From assembly GCA_900073065.1 (NCBI GenBank), contig FJOG01000001.1, positions 3,174,785-3,238,784 on the forward strand: DNA of 64,000 nucleotides, read 5' to 3'. This DNA comes from Phialocephala subalpina (taxonomy: Eukaryota > Ascomycota > Leotiomycetes > Helotiales > Mollisiaceae). The notes below the pieces were generated by a model that was given only the letters and a program-made list of their open reading frames with translations, had not been told where the DNA came from and did no database searches. Made by a program: the position numbers and the translations under genes. This document shows, one piece after another, positions 43,292 to 53,935 of the stretch. The stretch's first letter is position 1, and every line of letters begins with the position of its first letter.

Positions 43292-43537
43292 TTGGATCCT
43301 CGCAGACAAGCTCTGATCCTCATCCTGAAGCTTCACAACGCTGTAATGCAGAAGATGGTTAAGTTGTGGGACAAAGTCAGCTTTAGTGCCTTCTACCGCG
43401 CCGACCATGTCTGGGAGAATGCGCTTGAGGACAGTCCACTTCGTCTGTTGTTCTTGCACCAGCTCGTTCGTGATGTGGAGGTGGAATGGTTTGCCAAGAA
43501 CGGAAAATTTCTTCCATGCAATTCTTGGGCGAAATGA
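43292..43537 (+). pseudogene. BTB-family pseudogene, 3' half
   Basis: Just after the right inverted repeat, one frame reads WILADKL (the ELWVLADKL module) and then shifts, apparently by a small insertion (TGATC), into LILKLHNAVMQKMVKLWDKV and DSPLRLLFLHQLV. These are the C-terminal module and the SPLRxxL segment of the BTB family, in the order expected after the piece at 38885-39246. Together the two halves make one gene interrupted by the element. Confidence 0.85.
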
Positions 43538-44222
43538 TTGGAATTATGGGGAACACGATCGTCTCACTGCAAGAGCGCAAGAGCAGATACGAAGTCAAGG
43601 AAAGCGTCGATGAATGATGTGTTTTACATTTTCTTAAGCATAAGCACATCTCTAACTTACTTAGCTAATTCTCGCCGAAATGGTAACACCTTCCAGAAGT
43701 CATGTCATGGTCGTCTATAGGCAGTTGCTCGTTGGGAACAATGAATTAAGTGAGGCTAGTATCTTGATACTACTTCCGTAGAGGAGCAAATATTGCGGTC
43801 TCAAGGATATGGATTGTGGTTACGAATTTCTGCGGTGGCTTAGGAGAGCGATATAGAAAAGAAGGCAGAGCAATGTCCCTTGCATTAGGATATTTTACGC
43901 GGTATAGAGATCCGAAAGTCCTCTCCAACAGCAGACTTTGCGTAGAAATGTAGATGTGAAAACCAAAAGGTAAATAGCATCTTAAAGGACATTAGACACC
44001 GCATTACCGGTCGCAACTCTTTCGTTGGGAACTAGGAGCATTAACGCTAGTCTAAGAACAGGACGCTTTGAGGTTGCTGTAAATTAACCGGAAATTTTGC
44101 GGAATCCGAAGAAGCTCACCTTCACCAACCAAAAAAAAATTTCGGATCGATCTTGACCGATTTTCCATCACCAACCCCCGTCCACGTCGTCACCGCAACT
44201 GCGCAACCTTCTTCAGCCACGA
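43538..44222. other. Intergenic, no gene seen
   Basis: Spacer between two plus-strand BTB loci. It is back to normal composition after the AT-rich element. Confidence 0.4.
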
Positions 44223-44282
44223 ATGAGGACGGCGCAAACCTTTATGGAGCAAAGCGTCCAGGAATCGGCGCCTTCAATCGCC

Positions 44283-45082
44283 ATGGCAACTCCAAGCAAC
44301 GAGGAAGGTCCGGATACTACTGCAGCCACTTCTCAGATGTCTAAACCAGAGTCCAAACCGGAGAAGAAAAAACGACCCAACTTCAAGGAGTAAGTCCTCG
44401 TCAATAAACATATCCTATTAACCAAGGAAGGGGTAGTACTCACCTGTTATTTTCACAGAAACCCAACCCAATTCATTACTCTGATCGCCGACAAAGACAA
44501 TGCAGGGGTCAAATTCGGTGTTCACAAGGACTTTGCTTGCCATTACTCTCCTGTACTTGAAGCTGCTTTCAATAGCGACTTCACTGAGGGACAAACGCAG
44601 TCATACAATTTCCCGGAGTACGAGGCTGATGTCATTCGTGCCCTCGTTGAATGGATCTATACACAGAAGATCTCGGGCATTACCTCGAGACCGATCCCCG
44701 GGGGAAACAGTTCATAGACGCATCTCTTCTTCTTTGCAAGTTGTGGACCCTTGCCGATAATATCTTGGTTCCGAAACTCCAAAACTATGTCATTCACGAG
44801 CTGAAGAGAACCTGTGTCCAATTCAAAAGACATCCCCTCTTCTGCTTAGAATATGTTTACCATAGTACAAATAGTGAGAGTCACCTCCGCCGATGGTGCT
44901 TTCAATACTGTATTCGCAATACTCTTCCAAGAAAATACCTGAATCTCCCTCATGTATTTCCAAAGGAGATGCTCCTAGAAATGGCAGAAGAGTTGACGAA
45001 AGATGGAGCGACGGGAAGAAGGGGCATCCCTTCAGATGACGATATGACGGTATTCGAGGTTCCAGAAGATCCCAAGAAGTGA
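44283..45082 (+). pseudogene. BTB-family gene with an internal frameshift
   Basis: Exon 1 starts at MATPSNEEGPDTT (an in-frame ATG at 44223 is also possible) and ends EKKKRPNFK at 44389. A 69-bp phase-2 intron gives E-NPTQFITLIADKD. The BTB fold runs VKFGVHKDFACHYSPVLEAA, FTEGQTQSYNF and ALVEWIYTQKI, then the frame ends in a stop about 20 residues later. The rest of the domain continues in another frame from about 44650: LGHYLETDPRGKQFID, LLCKLWTLADNILVPKLQN, ending at 45082. A one-base deletion (or two-base insertion) near 44660-44680 explains this. It is either a recent pseudogene or a sequencing error. Apart from that lesion the gene looks intact. Confidence 0.8.
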
Positions 45083-45419
45083 AGACGCTCACACGGGTAA
45101 GATTAGAAATCTTTCTCCATGGAATTGATGAAAGTTAACTCCTGTTACTGGCAGCAACATCATTCTGTGGTATCCTGGGTGCACCAGTGGAGACTTAGAG
45201 AAGATCCAGGGGTAGAAGACATGGAATTGGGCTTTTCCTTCATCATATGGAAGGGCTTCTATGCTCAGGAGTCTTTTGTGTATCTTAGTTAGGGTGTGTA
45301 AGTCAACAGTGAATGCAAAACATTCTCAAATTCGAGCTTAATTTGTCGATGTCCCTCCTAGAATTTTTTCGATCTTCTCGCAAACCCCGGAACATCAAAG
45401 ATAGACAGCAACACGGCAA
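45083..45419. other. Intergenic, no gene seen
   Basis: Short spacer between two BTB copies. Confidence 0.35.
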
Positions 45420-46000
45420 ACACTGGGCTGCTTCAGCTTCCAAACTTCAAGTAAGTCCTAATATTGTCCCAGGTGTGCTGGGACTTTCTGCTGACAGATT
45501 CAGCGCGCAGGAACCCGACGGAGCTGGCACGACTGTCGCCAAGAACCCCAGCGGCAAAGAAACGAGATTCAGCGTTCACAAAGAGTTCACATGTCATTAT
45601 TCTCCGGTACTCAATGCAACGTTCGAAAGCAGCTATATCGAAGGCCGAACTCAAAAGTACAAGCTCGATAATGACGAACATGTGGTCCGCGCCTTAATCG
45701 ATTTGGCTGTACACGCAGCGTTTCAACTCCGTCCAGATCGCCACCAAGAAGTATAAGCATTCCGAAGCTATGATTTTGGTCTAGCTATAGGTTCTTGCAG
45801 ATAAATTGTTTGTGCCGAAGCTACAAAACATGCTCAGTGGGAAAATTGAGGAGATACGCAAGACTCTGGCAACTACAATTGTTGGATGCTTACAATACGT
45901 CTGGGCAATACGGCAACTGGGTCCTCACTCCAGCTCTTGTTTCTACGCAAATGTGCGGTTCATATAGGGTATCATTGGTTTGAAACGACGAATCACACTC
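45420..46000 (+). pseudogene. BTB-family pseudogene
   Basis: Exon 1 appears to end LPNFK before a GTAAGT donor at about 45449, and exon 2 begins NPTELARLSP. The frame then slips to VAKNPSGKETRFSVHKEF followed by TCHYSPVLNATFESSYIEGR, the BTB fold. Later, where siblings read LVELWVLADKL, this copy reads LV-stop-L-stop-VLADKL, followed by LFVPKLQNMLSGKIEEIRK. At least one frameshift and two nonsense changes are therefore present, including Trp TGG to TAG. The C-terminal part decays after IRQLGPH. Clearly non-functional as a full-length BTB protein. Confidence 0.8.
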
Positions 46001-46712
46001 GATATTGCCCCAAGGAGATGCTTATGGAGCTAGTCGCAATCTTGTCGAAGAACAGAAGCGCCCTGTCCCTCACACAGGACTACCCCTTGGGTACTGGCAC
46101 TGGTTGTAGCCGATACGAGGCAGGTGAGTCACCCTAGTAGGCTAGGACATTGGCATGGCAAGGGGTGGAAACAGAAGGGGTGGGGAAGGTTTACCTAGAA
46201 AATTAGAGCTGCTTACACCCAAAAGATTCCTCCTGTAGTCTTCAAAAGCGGACACACCAAAGCACCAGAAAGTCAGAGACATTCATCAACAGGTGGAGTC
46301 AATAATAAGCAGTTCACGGAATCAAGTAGAATGCTTCCTCCTTCGGCTCTTCGAAGTACTGTCCCAAACTTCTTTTCAAAAGTACTCTCAGGGCTGGCAC
46401 AATCGCCTTTTGTGCAAGTATATAGTCCCAAGGGCTCACCAAATCTGCGGCGATTCACCTTCTGCACAAGTCTTTCAAAGTTGAAGTGTTGGGGTTCCGA
46501 GCGCTCTCGCTAATTGGCTAGATCCGGCCGAAACGTCGACTTCAAGTCCATAAAAGGGACCTCTTCCTCCGTTCAAGTTCTTCTTCTTGGCAACCTTGCA
46601 ACACCCAAAACCTCAACGTCGAGGCCACCTTCCATCGCCCATCAACGCGCTAGCACCCTGTGCCAAGCGATATATTCAAGACTCCGGGAAACTACCAAGA
46701 TCCGCTGCGATA
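46001..46712. other. Intergenic, decayed BTB flank
   Basis: Probably includes the eroded 3' end of the preceding pseudogene and the promoter of the next BTB gene. No further gene seen. Confidence 0.4.
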
Positions 46713-47554
46713 ATGGAATCTTCCGCAGAGTCAACCTTGTCCCCGAGTTGGTCCGACACACCCGCTAAGGCTTCGATTATCACAAGGCCCTTATCTGGAA
46801 GCACAAAGCATAAGCAAGCTACCCTCGTGTGGGTATACCCTGATGCCTAGAGTCATTGTCATTTGCGTTCTGGCAATGTCCCTGCTTTTATTGGTCATTG
46901 GCTAACTAGCATATTAGGAATACATCCCAACTAGTCACTTTGTTCAACGGTGACAGTACTGAGAAGTTCGTGGTCCACAAAGACTTCGCATGCCATTACT
47001 CTCCAGTCCTTCGAGCGGCTTTCAACAGTAACTTCCTCGAAGGTCAAACGCAAGAGTATCAACTTCAAGGCACTACCGAAGATGCCATTCGCCAGGTAGT
47101 GAATTGGTTCTACACCCAAAAGCTTGACATTCGTCAATTAGGACCAGAAGGGAATATTAAGAAGGGTCAGGTCGACACGGATCTCAAGCGCAAGGAGGAT
47201 GCCACACTTGTGGAGCTTTGGGTCCTCGCAGACAAATTGCTCGTTCCCAAACTGCAAAACGCAATTGTCGAAGAAATGCAGCGAATAAGACTCCAAATCC
47301 ACCACCTTCCCTCAGGATGCTACATGGTCGCATACGAGAAGACACAAGATGGGAGTCCGTTGCGAAAGTTTCTTGTAGATGGCTGTGCTGGTTCTTCAGT
47401 GCCACAGGGGTTGCTCAAGGGTCTTACCAATGCATTACCAAAGGATATGCTTATGGACCTGTTCCTTGCAGCCAAAGCAGCCATAGTTAATTCCGCCCGA
47501 AAGGAGATGAGACCAGAGCAAGATATGGCAAGGTACAAGGTTCTAGAAGATTGA
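46713..47554 (+). CDS. BTB/POZ domain protein (only intact member of the right array)
   Basis: The model is join(46713..46828,46918..47554), 250 residues. Exon 1 starts MESSAESTLSPSWSDTP and ends TKHKQATL plus two bases. An 89-bp phase-2 intron (GTGGGT...ATTAG) gives V-NTSQLVTLFNGD. The BTB fold reads EKFVVHKDFACHYSPVLRAA (about 52-71), NFLEGQTQEYQLQGTTEDAI and VVNWFYTQKLDIRQLGPEG, then ATLVELWVLADKLLVPKLQN and GSPLRKFLVDGCA. Leader and donor are weaker matches to the family than elsewhere, but the phase is the same. Role unknown. This is the one member of the plus-strand array with no visible lesion. Confidence 0.86.
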
Positions 47555-48277
47555 TATTGATGTGCCATAGAAAATCCGCAGTATCTATGGGACATTGGCA
47601 TGTAGCAAAACAATTGGCAGTAGGCTGCTTCATTGCCGATCATAATGGAGGAAAGGATGGGCGGAAGAGCAGCAGACTAGACAGAAAGTCCTAGTATATG
47701 CTGGCATTCGTTTGCGATCACGACTAGAGAGACCCAAAACCGAATTTTGAATTTCATAGGCTGTCACTTGACAGGCTCTGCAGGTACCAATAAATGGAAG
47801 CCGTCCAAAGCAAACAAATATGGGAGGGGGAAAAGTCAAGCAGAGCGACGCAAATCAAAGCGTCCATTCCCATCATGAACGTGCATCTTGCTGAAGAACT
47901 TCTAGTACTTAGTATTTCCAACCAGTGTCCCAAGAAAACCATAATCATATCATGCAGTATATAACACCCTATCCCAAACATCCCACCCCAGCCAAGACCC
48001 TCGTCTCCTTTCACCCACCGGAAGCAAGAACACATCAGCCTGATAATCAAGTCCCACCACTGACTGGCTCCCTCCAACAAGGCTGTATATTTCTCAATCT
48101 GGGTACCAACATCAGGCGGCCGATATATTGTTGTTCCCCTCTAATTTTGGGACGTTGGATTCATGCGGTCTTGACCCTGTTGGAAATTCTTTCGCGATGA
48201 CCTGTTCTGTTTCGAAACATGAGCTCTTTCCTCCTCACAAACATAAACGCGAGTTCATGAGCAACTGCAAGCCAAAG
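47555..48277. other. Intergenic, no gene seen
   Basis: Spacer after the last BTB gene. Nothing recognised. Confidence 0.4.
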
Positions 48278-48886
48278 ATGAAGTCCTTAGTTTTGGTTGG
48301 GATCGTGCTTTCGTTGATGTAAGTCCTGTGTAGAGATCGGTGGAGGGGAAAGATATTGACAAGTCGCAGAACATCAACGCTGGCTCATCCTTCACTTTCC
48401 ACCAGGTCTAGAGAACGCGCGCAACCTTCACTTTCCTCCAGATCAAAAGAACTCGCGCCACTCTTTAAAATTCAAATCTCAACCCCCAGCCTCCCAATGC
48501 TTGTCCCCGTCTACCTCACCTCCAACGGCTCCACCTCCACCGAAATATCTATCGGTGCATTCTTCTCCATCCATTCCTCCACCGAATTATTCTGCGGAAA
48601 CAACACCGTCCCCATCTCTGCACCACTCGGCGCCCCAGCTTCCTTGTTCTCAGCAATTCGAGCAAGTGAACAAGCGCCTTATGTGGGGATGGGAGGAGGA
48701 CCTTTGGTGACGGAGGGATTCAGTGTTGATAAGGAGATGGGGAGAGTTAGGTGGGAAAATGGGGATTTTGGGAGTAGGGTGGGTTTCGTGTATAGATTGG
48801 ATGGGAGTCAGAGTATTTGGGCTGTGTTTGAGAATGCGACGATGGTGGATTCGGTGGGGGCGGAGTTGGTTGCTGTTTTTGATTGA
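48278..48886 (+). CDS. Small secreted hypothetical protein
   Basis: The model is join(48278..48318,48370..48886), 185 residues. Exon 1 encodes MKSLVLVGIVLSL, and a 51-bp intron (GTAAGT...TCGCAG) completes a signal peptide ending near TSTLAHP. A Ser/Arg-rich segment (PSLSTRSRERAQ, PSLSSRSKELAP) may be a propeptide. The mature part is rich in Gly, Ser and Thr, with one cysteine (ELFCGNNT) and strand-like blocks (FGSRVGFVYRLDG, SIWAVFENAT). No known family recognised. The fold might be a small beta-sandwich, as in many fungal secreted proteins, but that is a guess. Confidence 0.7.
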
Positions 48887-48956
48887 GGGAGGCACAGGCG
48901 AAGCGATGGAGTTTGGGGTGTTGGTTGGGTATAGTAACATTTCTATTCCTAGAGGT

Positions 48957-50158
48957 CTATGTTTTTATCATGAATATCTGGGTGGTGTTAGAGGATGTCT
49001 GGATTGGGGGATTGAACGAATACTGACCTGGTTTAACGACGCTACATCCATACTCGCCATACGCTTTTGTGCAATATTCCGTGCTCGTACAGCATGCCTT
49101 CCTTGCATCATTATTGGTGTCGAACGACCACTTTCGGCGGTAAGAGGAGTGGCTGGTGCACTTTCTTTCGTGGTTGACTGCGAGGCATCGGAGAAGTCAG
49201 GCGTCTCAACCGCCTTGGTCTTGTCCTTCCTCGACTTCTTTTTCTTCTGTGGCTCTTCCTCAGCGACTCCTGCCTCAGCCCTAGCATTCTCTTTTCGCTC
49301 CTTCTTCTCTCTCTTCTCCTGTTTTCTCCTCCTCTTCAGTTCCGCTGCGTCTGGGGTATCATTGGTTTCTGTTTTAGACTTGCGGTCCTTCTTAGAATTC
49401 TTTGAGCGCTTCTTTTCGGACAGCTCTTCTCTTTCCTGGGTGGCCTCCGTAGCAGCCTCAACTTTCCGTTCCTTCTTGGACTTCTTCACCTTAACGACCA
49501 CAAGCTCGGGTTCCTCATGCTCCTCCTCCAAGACCTCGATTTTCCGCTTCTTCGACTTCTTCGACTTCTCCTTAGGTTCTGCCTCCTCTTCTGACTCGGA
49601 CGAAGAACTGGACTCGCTCGAAGATCCCAGTGCCAATCCCCGTATCCGCTCGGCCTCTGCGTCAATCAGATGCTGAATCTTGTCTCCAATCAAGAACCCT
49701 CCAGACACAAATCTAGTCGCTCCCCATTTCCGCTCGGTATATATCGCAACCCTCAAATCGTCCCTGGCCTTCTGTTCCTTCTCGATTTCGTCCTCCTCCT
49801 TGCCATTCAATCGTCCCAGTAGGTTCTTAAATGCATCCAATCCTGTGCACTCACCGTGCCCAACTCCCGACCCAACCTTCGCACCGAGACCTAGATTGTC
49901 GTCCTTAATCGATACTCGGATATGCGATGCATTGGCCGCGGTATGAAATTCAGCATGGCTTGCATCTTTGGCTCCTAGGTATTGTCCTGGCTGCCAGCCC
50001 TGGGAGGCCATTATTTTGTGCCCGAAGCTTTGGGTGTCGTTGGTCCATCTTGTATTATTCGGGTCGTGGGAGATTTTGATTTTGCTGAGGACAATGTCAG
50101 CATGAAATTATAAGTATCACATCCAGATAACATACTTCTTGGGGCCTGCGAGTCCCAT
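48957..50158 (-). CDS. PXR1: G-patch nucleolar protein, PXR1/PinX1 family
   Basis: The model is complement(join(48957..48977,49028..50084,50136..50158)), 366 residues. Exon 1 (MGLAGPK) and a 51-bp intron lead to ISHDPNNTRWTNDTQSFGHK, then the G-patch MASQGWQPGQYLGAKDASHA ... VSIKDDNLGLGAKVG (about 33-80). This is the standard N-terminus of PXR1/PinX1. LDAFKNLLGRLNGK and FVSGGFLIGD follow. The rest is a long Lys/Glu-rich region with many KKSKK patches, typical of nucleolar proteins. A last 50-bp intron (GTCAGT...CCCAG with CTAAC) gives the ending LNQIFMIKT. PXR1 stimulates the helicase Prp43 in rRNA and snoRNA processing, and PinX1 also inhibits telomerase. Confidence 0.9.
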
Positions 50159-50419
50159 CGTGGCGGTGAGGGGATGTACGATGTGAATTTCGTTATCATG
50201 GAGAAAAGTTCTGGGCGATACAAAAGTTTTGGTGGAGAAGCTAGCTAGTGCGAATACGGTAAGTGGGAGCTTCACCAATCACGTCTCGCGGTCACGAATT
50301 CAACTCATCTCAACTTCAAACTTCAGCAACTGCGAAGTTCAGACGCGTTCAATTTCTTTCATCACTATTTGGATTCCCAAGCCATCCCTTGAATCAAGCT
50401 GTCAAACCGAAAATACAAG

Positions 50420-50948
50420 ATGGCGCCACGCAAATCCGAAAAGTCCAAGGCAGAAGCTTCAGAGTCTGAAGAGGAGAACAGCCTCCAAAATTCACCCGAG
50501 CAAGTCATCAAGCAGGCCAAGAACATCCTCTCCAAGGCATCATCCCTCATTTCCAACGTTTTCTAGCTACCAATCTGACGTAATTTCCCTCCAGTACAAT
50601 AACAGCAGAGATACCAAGCGCAAGATCATCGAGGAAGAGTTCGAGAAGCGTGCCAAAGACATCGGTCGAAGAATTGACAAGCTGTATGACGCCAAGAAGT
50701 CCAGGGTGTGAGTTTTCCAACCCTTCTGCTTGATCATCAAACACTAACTAAAGGAAAGTACCAAGTCTCAAAAGGTCTTGTGGGACAGACTCGATACCCT
50801 GAACAAGAAACGCCAAACCCTAGAGAACACCATCCTCACTAGCATGAAGCTTGTTGAGACTTCTACCTTGAACATCTCCAGCGAGCTGATTGCTATGTTT
50901 GAGGGCCGTATCGATGAGCTCGAGGAATGTTCAACCCTGAAAGCTTGA
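50420..50948 (+). CDS. Small coiled-coil hypothetical protein (intron positions uncertain)
   Basis: Exon 1 starts MAPRKSEKSKAEASESEEEN. A second exon from 50595 gives YNNSRDTKRKIIEEEFEKRA, then KDIGRRIDKLYDAKKSR. A third, from about 50757, gives TKSQKVLWDRLDTLNKKRQT and ISSELIAMFEGRIDELEE, stopping at 50948. The last intron is good (GTGAGT at about 50710). The first is not settled: the acceptor is CCTCCAG at 50594, and donors at 50504 (GTCATC) or 50558 (GTTTTC) both preserve frame, but the second makes an intron of only 37 bp. The protein, about 130-150 residues, is helical and charged, likely a coiled coil. Its partner is unknown. Confidence 0.6.
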
Positions 50949-51288
50949 TGTCCATGTGAGTGTTGCGCCTACTCAGAATGTCAAGTCTCTCGCTAACGGG
51001 CATCAGGTTGCAATTGTCCATGAGGGGCTGAGAAATCGAATGCCTCCTGATGACCGACATATCATACCCACTCATGTGCCACTTACTTTAGTACTCTCAC
51101 GGCGTCAAGGACAGGACATACCAGGAAGATACCCATTGAAGCACACTTTGCAAATCCATTACCACATACAATGCAAGCCATGACAGAAAATTGCAATGAT
51201 GCTTAACATGTTGTGACATTTGATACTCCCACATATCCCATCCCATCCGAAGCCCACCAACGCCAGCAATGCACCCTGTAGTCCTACA
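50949..51288. other. Intergenic, no gene seen
   Basis: Short convergent spacer. Nothing recognised. Confidence 0.4.
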
Positions 51289-52035
51289 TCAAAAATCCCT
51301 TTCCGGCCTATGCCATCCCAATTTCCTGCTCACTTCCCCAATCGTTTCTTGAATTGTATCTATGACCACCTTAATCATCCCTTGCCTTTTTTGTGTAGCT
51401 GCTCCTCCTGGCGTCTCGCTGCCCATCGTCGGTAATACATTGTCGCTCGCTGAAAGGGAAACGAAGAGGGAGAATGGCACCAGCCAGACGCAGAGACCGA
51501 AGTAGGAGGCGATCTCGGTGAAGGTGGGAAGGATTGTGGGGTCGTAGCGGGAGGTGGGAGCTCGGGCGAGGGAGGCGAAGGAGAAGTGGTTGAACCACAT
51601 GTAATGGTTGAAGAGTACCAGGACTGGAATGTATTAGCTTTATGAAGCTCCGGAGTAGATGGCAGATCATGCATACCGCAAGAAGCTATGAAGAGAGGAT
51701 CCGAGAGCTTCACAACTGGGAATTTCCTCATATTGCCCAAGTAGACGACATGCGAGAAGATGCTTAGGAGGGAGAGCTTCAACGGAAAGCCATCCACCAG
51801 ACAAAGCAGCACTTGTATCCCGATAATTCCATAGATCATCCTTGTAAGAAGTCGCTTCGCAATGACCGTGTGTTCTTCGACCAGTTCAGAGAGGTAGTAA
51901 AGTCCGGAAGCTGTTCAATTATTAGCAGCCTACTCGAAGGTCTAATCCCAGTCAAGGATTTGTACCTATGGCGAGAGTCAAGAATCCAAAGCCCAAGGCC
52001 AGGCCTATGTACCCAACAAGTGGTAGAATCCACAT
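51289..52035 (-). CDS. SVP26: SVP26/TEX261 ER-Golgi membrane adaptor
   Basis: The model is complement(join(51289..51623,51677..51910,51966..52035)), 212 residues. Introns of 53 and 55 bp have agreeing phases. It reads MWILPLVGYIGLALGFGFLT, then LYYLSELVEEHTVIAKRLLT, IYGIIGIQVLLCLVDGFPL, FSHVVYLGNMRKFPVVKLSD and HYMWFNHFSFA, the hallmark order of the Svp26/TEX261 family. Four membrane segments are visible and the tail is polar. In yeast, Svp26 recruits mannosyltransferases and other type II Golgi enzymes into COPII vesicles. It lies head to head with the BUD23 gene. Confidence 0.92.
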
Positions 52036-52316
52036 CGTGATTGCCGTCTTTGCTATGAAAGTACCATGCTTGACGTCGCGTGCTTTAGAAAGGGGACGTG
52101 TCGAAATCGTCCCCAGATTCCTTGTCCCACACCGCCCGGCAGAAAAAGTCCCCGCCGCCAAAATTCACAAAAGATTGATGATCTTAGACAGCATTTCGCA
52201 CAAAGTTTCGAACGCACACCACAAAATTCAATAAGCAAAAATAACCTAAAAGGAACCGGTATTCCTTGCATGAGATCACTGGACTCTTTCTGCTAAGGTA
52301 GCACAAATTTACAATC

Positions 52317-53215
52317 ATGTCTCGCCCCGAAGATACCCTGTTTGTATCCATTCCCCTCCTCCAATGCGCCCTTGACTGACAAGACTCTCCAGCCCCCCAG
52401 ATCTCCATTACAATGACACCGAAGCTCGAAAATACACCACCTCTTCCCGAATACAAAACATCCAAGCCTCCATGACAAACCGCGCCCTCGAACTCCTCGA
52501 CCTCTCCTCCCCCTCCTTCATCCTAGACATAGGCTGCGGCTCCGGCCTCTCTGGCGAAATACTCTCCTCCCTCTCCCTCGAAGAAGGCGGTCCTCACATC
52601 TGGGTCGGGATGGATATCTCAGCCTCCATGCTCGACATCGCTCTACAGCGAGACGTAGAAGGCGATCTGATGCTCGCGGATATTGGACAAGGGGTTCCAT
52701 TCCGTGCGGGAAGTTTTGATGCTGCGATTTCGATTAGTGCGATCCAGTGGTTGTGTAATGCGGAGGATAGTGAGGTGAGCGCGACGGGAAGGTTGTCGAG
52801 GTTCTTTAATGGGTTGTATGCTAGTTTGAAAAGGGGGGGGCGGGCGGTGTGTCAGTTTTATCCGAAGAATGAGCAGCAGAGGACGATGATTTCTGGGGCT
52901 GCTATTAAGGCTGGTTTTGGAGCTGGTATCTTGGAGGATGATCCGGGCACTAAGAATAGCAAGCTGTACTTGGTCCTGACTGTTGGTGGATCGACTGAGG
53001 AGGGTGCTGGTGGAGATATCACGGGAGTGGTCAAGGGTATGGAAGGTGTGGATGTGCTGGATGCGAGAAGGAAACACAGAGAGAAGGGTCGAAGAGAGAT
53101 CAAGAAGGGAAGCAAAGCATGGATTCTAAGCAAGAAAGAGCAGATGGAAAGAAAAGGAAAGGTGGTGAAGAACTCCTCGAAGTATACAGGGAGGAAGAGG
53201 CACATCACGTTTTAG
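52317..53215 (+). CDS. BUD23: 18S rRNA (guanine-N7) methyltransferase BUD23
   Basis: The model is join(52317..52339,52393..53215), 281 residues. Exon 1 gives MSRPEDTL, and after a 53-bp intron PPDLHYNDTEARKYTTSSRI follows, the Bud23 start. The SAM-binding motif I is ILDIGCGSGLSGEI (about 51-64). GMDISASMLDIAL is motif II and DAAISISAIQWLCNA is the substrate-side motif. The C-terminal Williams-Beuren domain has the expected basic stretches, ending KYTGRKRHITF. Bud23 with Trm112 methylates a guanine of 18S rRNA and helps small-subunit maturation. The donor GTTTGT is unusual but gives the only consistent join. Confidence 0.93.
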
Positions 53216-53689
53216 ATTTCTGTTTCACTGCATTGCAAGGCGTTGGGGGGAGGGCTGCTTACTATACCTTGATGAGCATCAAATCGACGACTATTATAGC
53301 ATGCGGCTCTACGTTAGACCCAAATCCCTGTGAGTAAGCTGATATCTTCTTCGTTTGTCTGTTGCTTTCTATTGTGGTTATCGCATATTCGAGATTGGTT
53401 CGGATACATCCAGCCTGCTGTGTAACCTGCACACCGAGTAACATAAGAACCCCTCAACACCCCACGACGAGACTCCCGGCTTTTACTTATCAACTTACAA
53501 TTTTTAATCAAAAAACACCTCAGCCCTTCAACAAAAGTGCCAAACAAACACGGTAAGAAAGCCATCCAACCTCACAATTTATGTAGCTAACTTCTCTTAG
53601 CACACATTACATCGACCAAGACCCCCTTCTCGAGCCACAGCCTCGCGACAACTTCCTCTCTTCCTCGTCAGAGACAATCAAGAATCAAG
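53216..53689. other. Intergenic, no gene seen
   Basis: Promoter side of the small secreted protein. No gene recognised. Confidence 0.4.
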
Positions 53690-53935
53690 ATGCGTCTCTC
53701 TTTTGTCGTTCCTATCCTCACAGCTATCTCAACACCAGCACTTGCTGGACCTGCTGCATACGGTGTCTGCCAAGCTGGGTGTGCCTCCCTAGTCATGGCC
53801 TGCTATGCAGCCGCCGGGGCTGCGTGGGGAACGACTTTCGGACTGGGTGCTGCTCCCGCAGTGCTGGCATGCAATGCTGCTCAGGGTACATGCTACGCAG
53901 CTTGTGCAGCAGCTGCCATTGCTCCTACTATCTAA
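53690..53935 (+). CDS. Small secreted Ala/Cys-rich protein
   Basis: Single exon of 81 residues. The signal peptide MRLSFVVPILTAISTPALAG is followed by a short mature region with AYGVCQAGCASLVMACYAAA and AVLACNAAQGTCYAACAAAA. Cysteines pair as CxxxC twice, plus two singles, in an otherwise Ala/Gly-rich sequence. It resembles the zygote-specific/ZYS3-like small proteins annotated in many fungi, whose function is unknown. The similarity is pattern-based. The hydrophobic character could indicate a surface or membrane-associated peptide. Confidence 0.75.
   Translation: MRLSFVVPILTAISTPALAGPAAYGVCQAGCASLVMACYAAAGAAWGTTFGLGAAPAVLACNAAQGTCYAACAAAAIAPTI

Noticed and set aside
48723..49676. 317-codon plus-strand frame rich in Ser and Phe
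   Set aside because: It is the antisense of the Lys/Glu-rich part of the PXR1-like gene.
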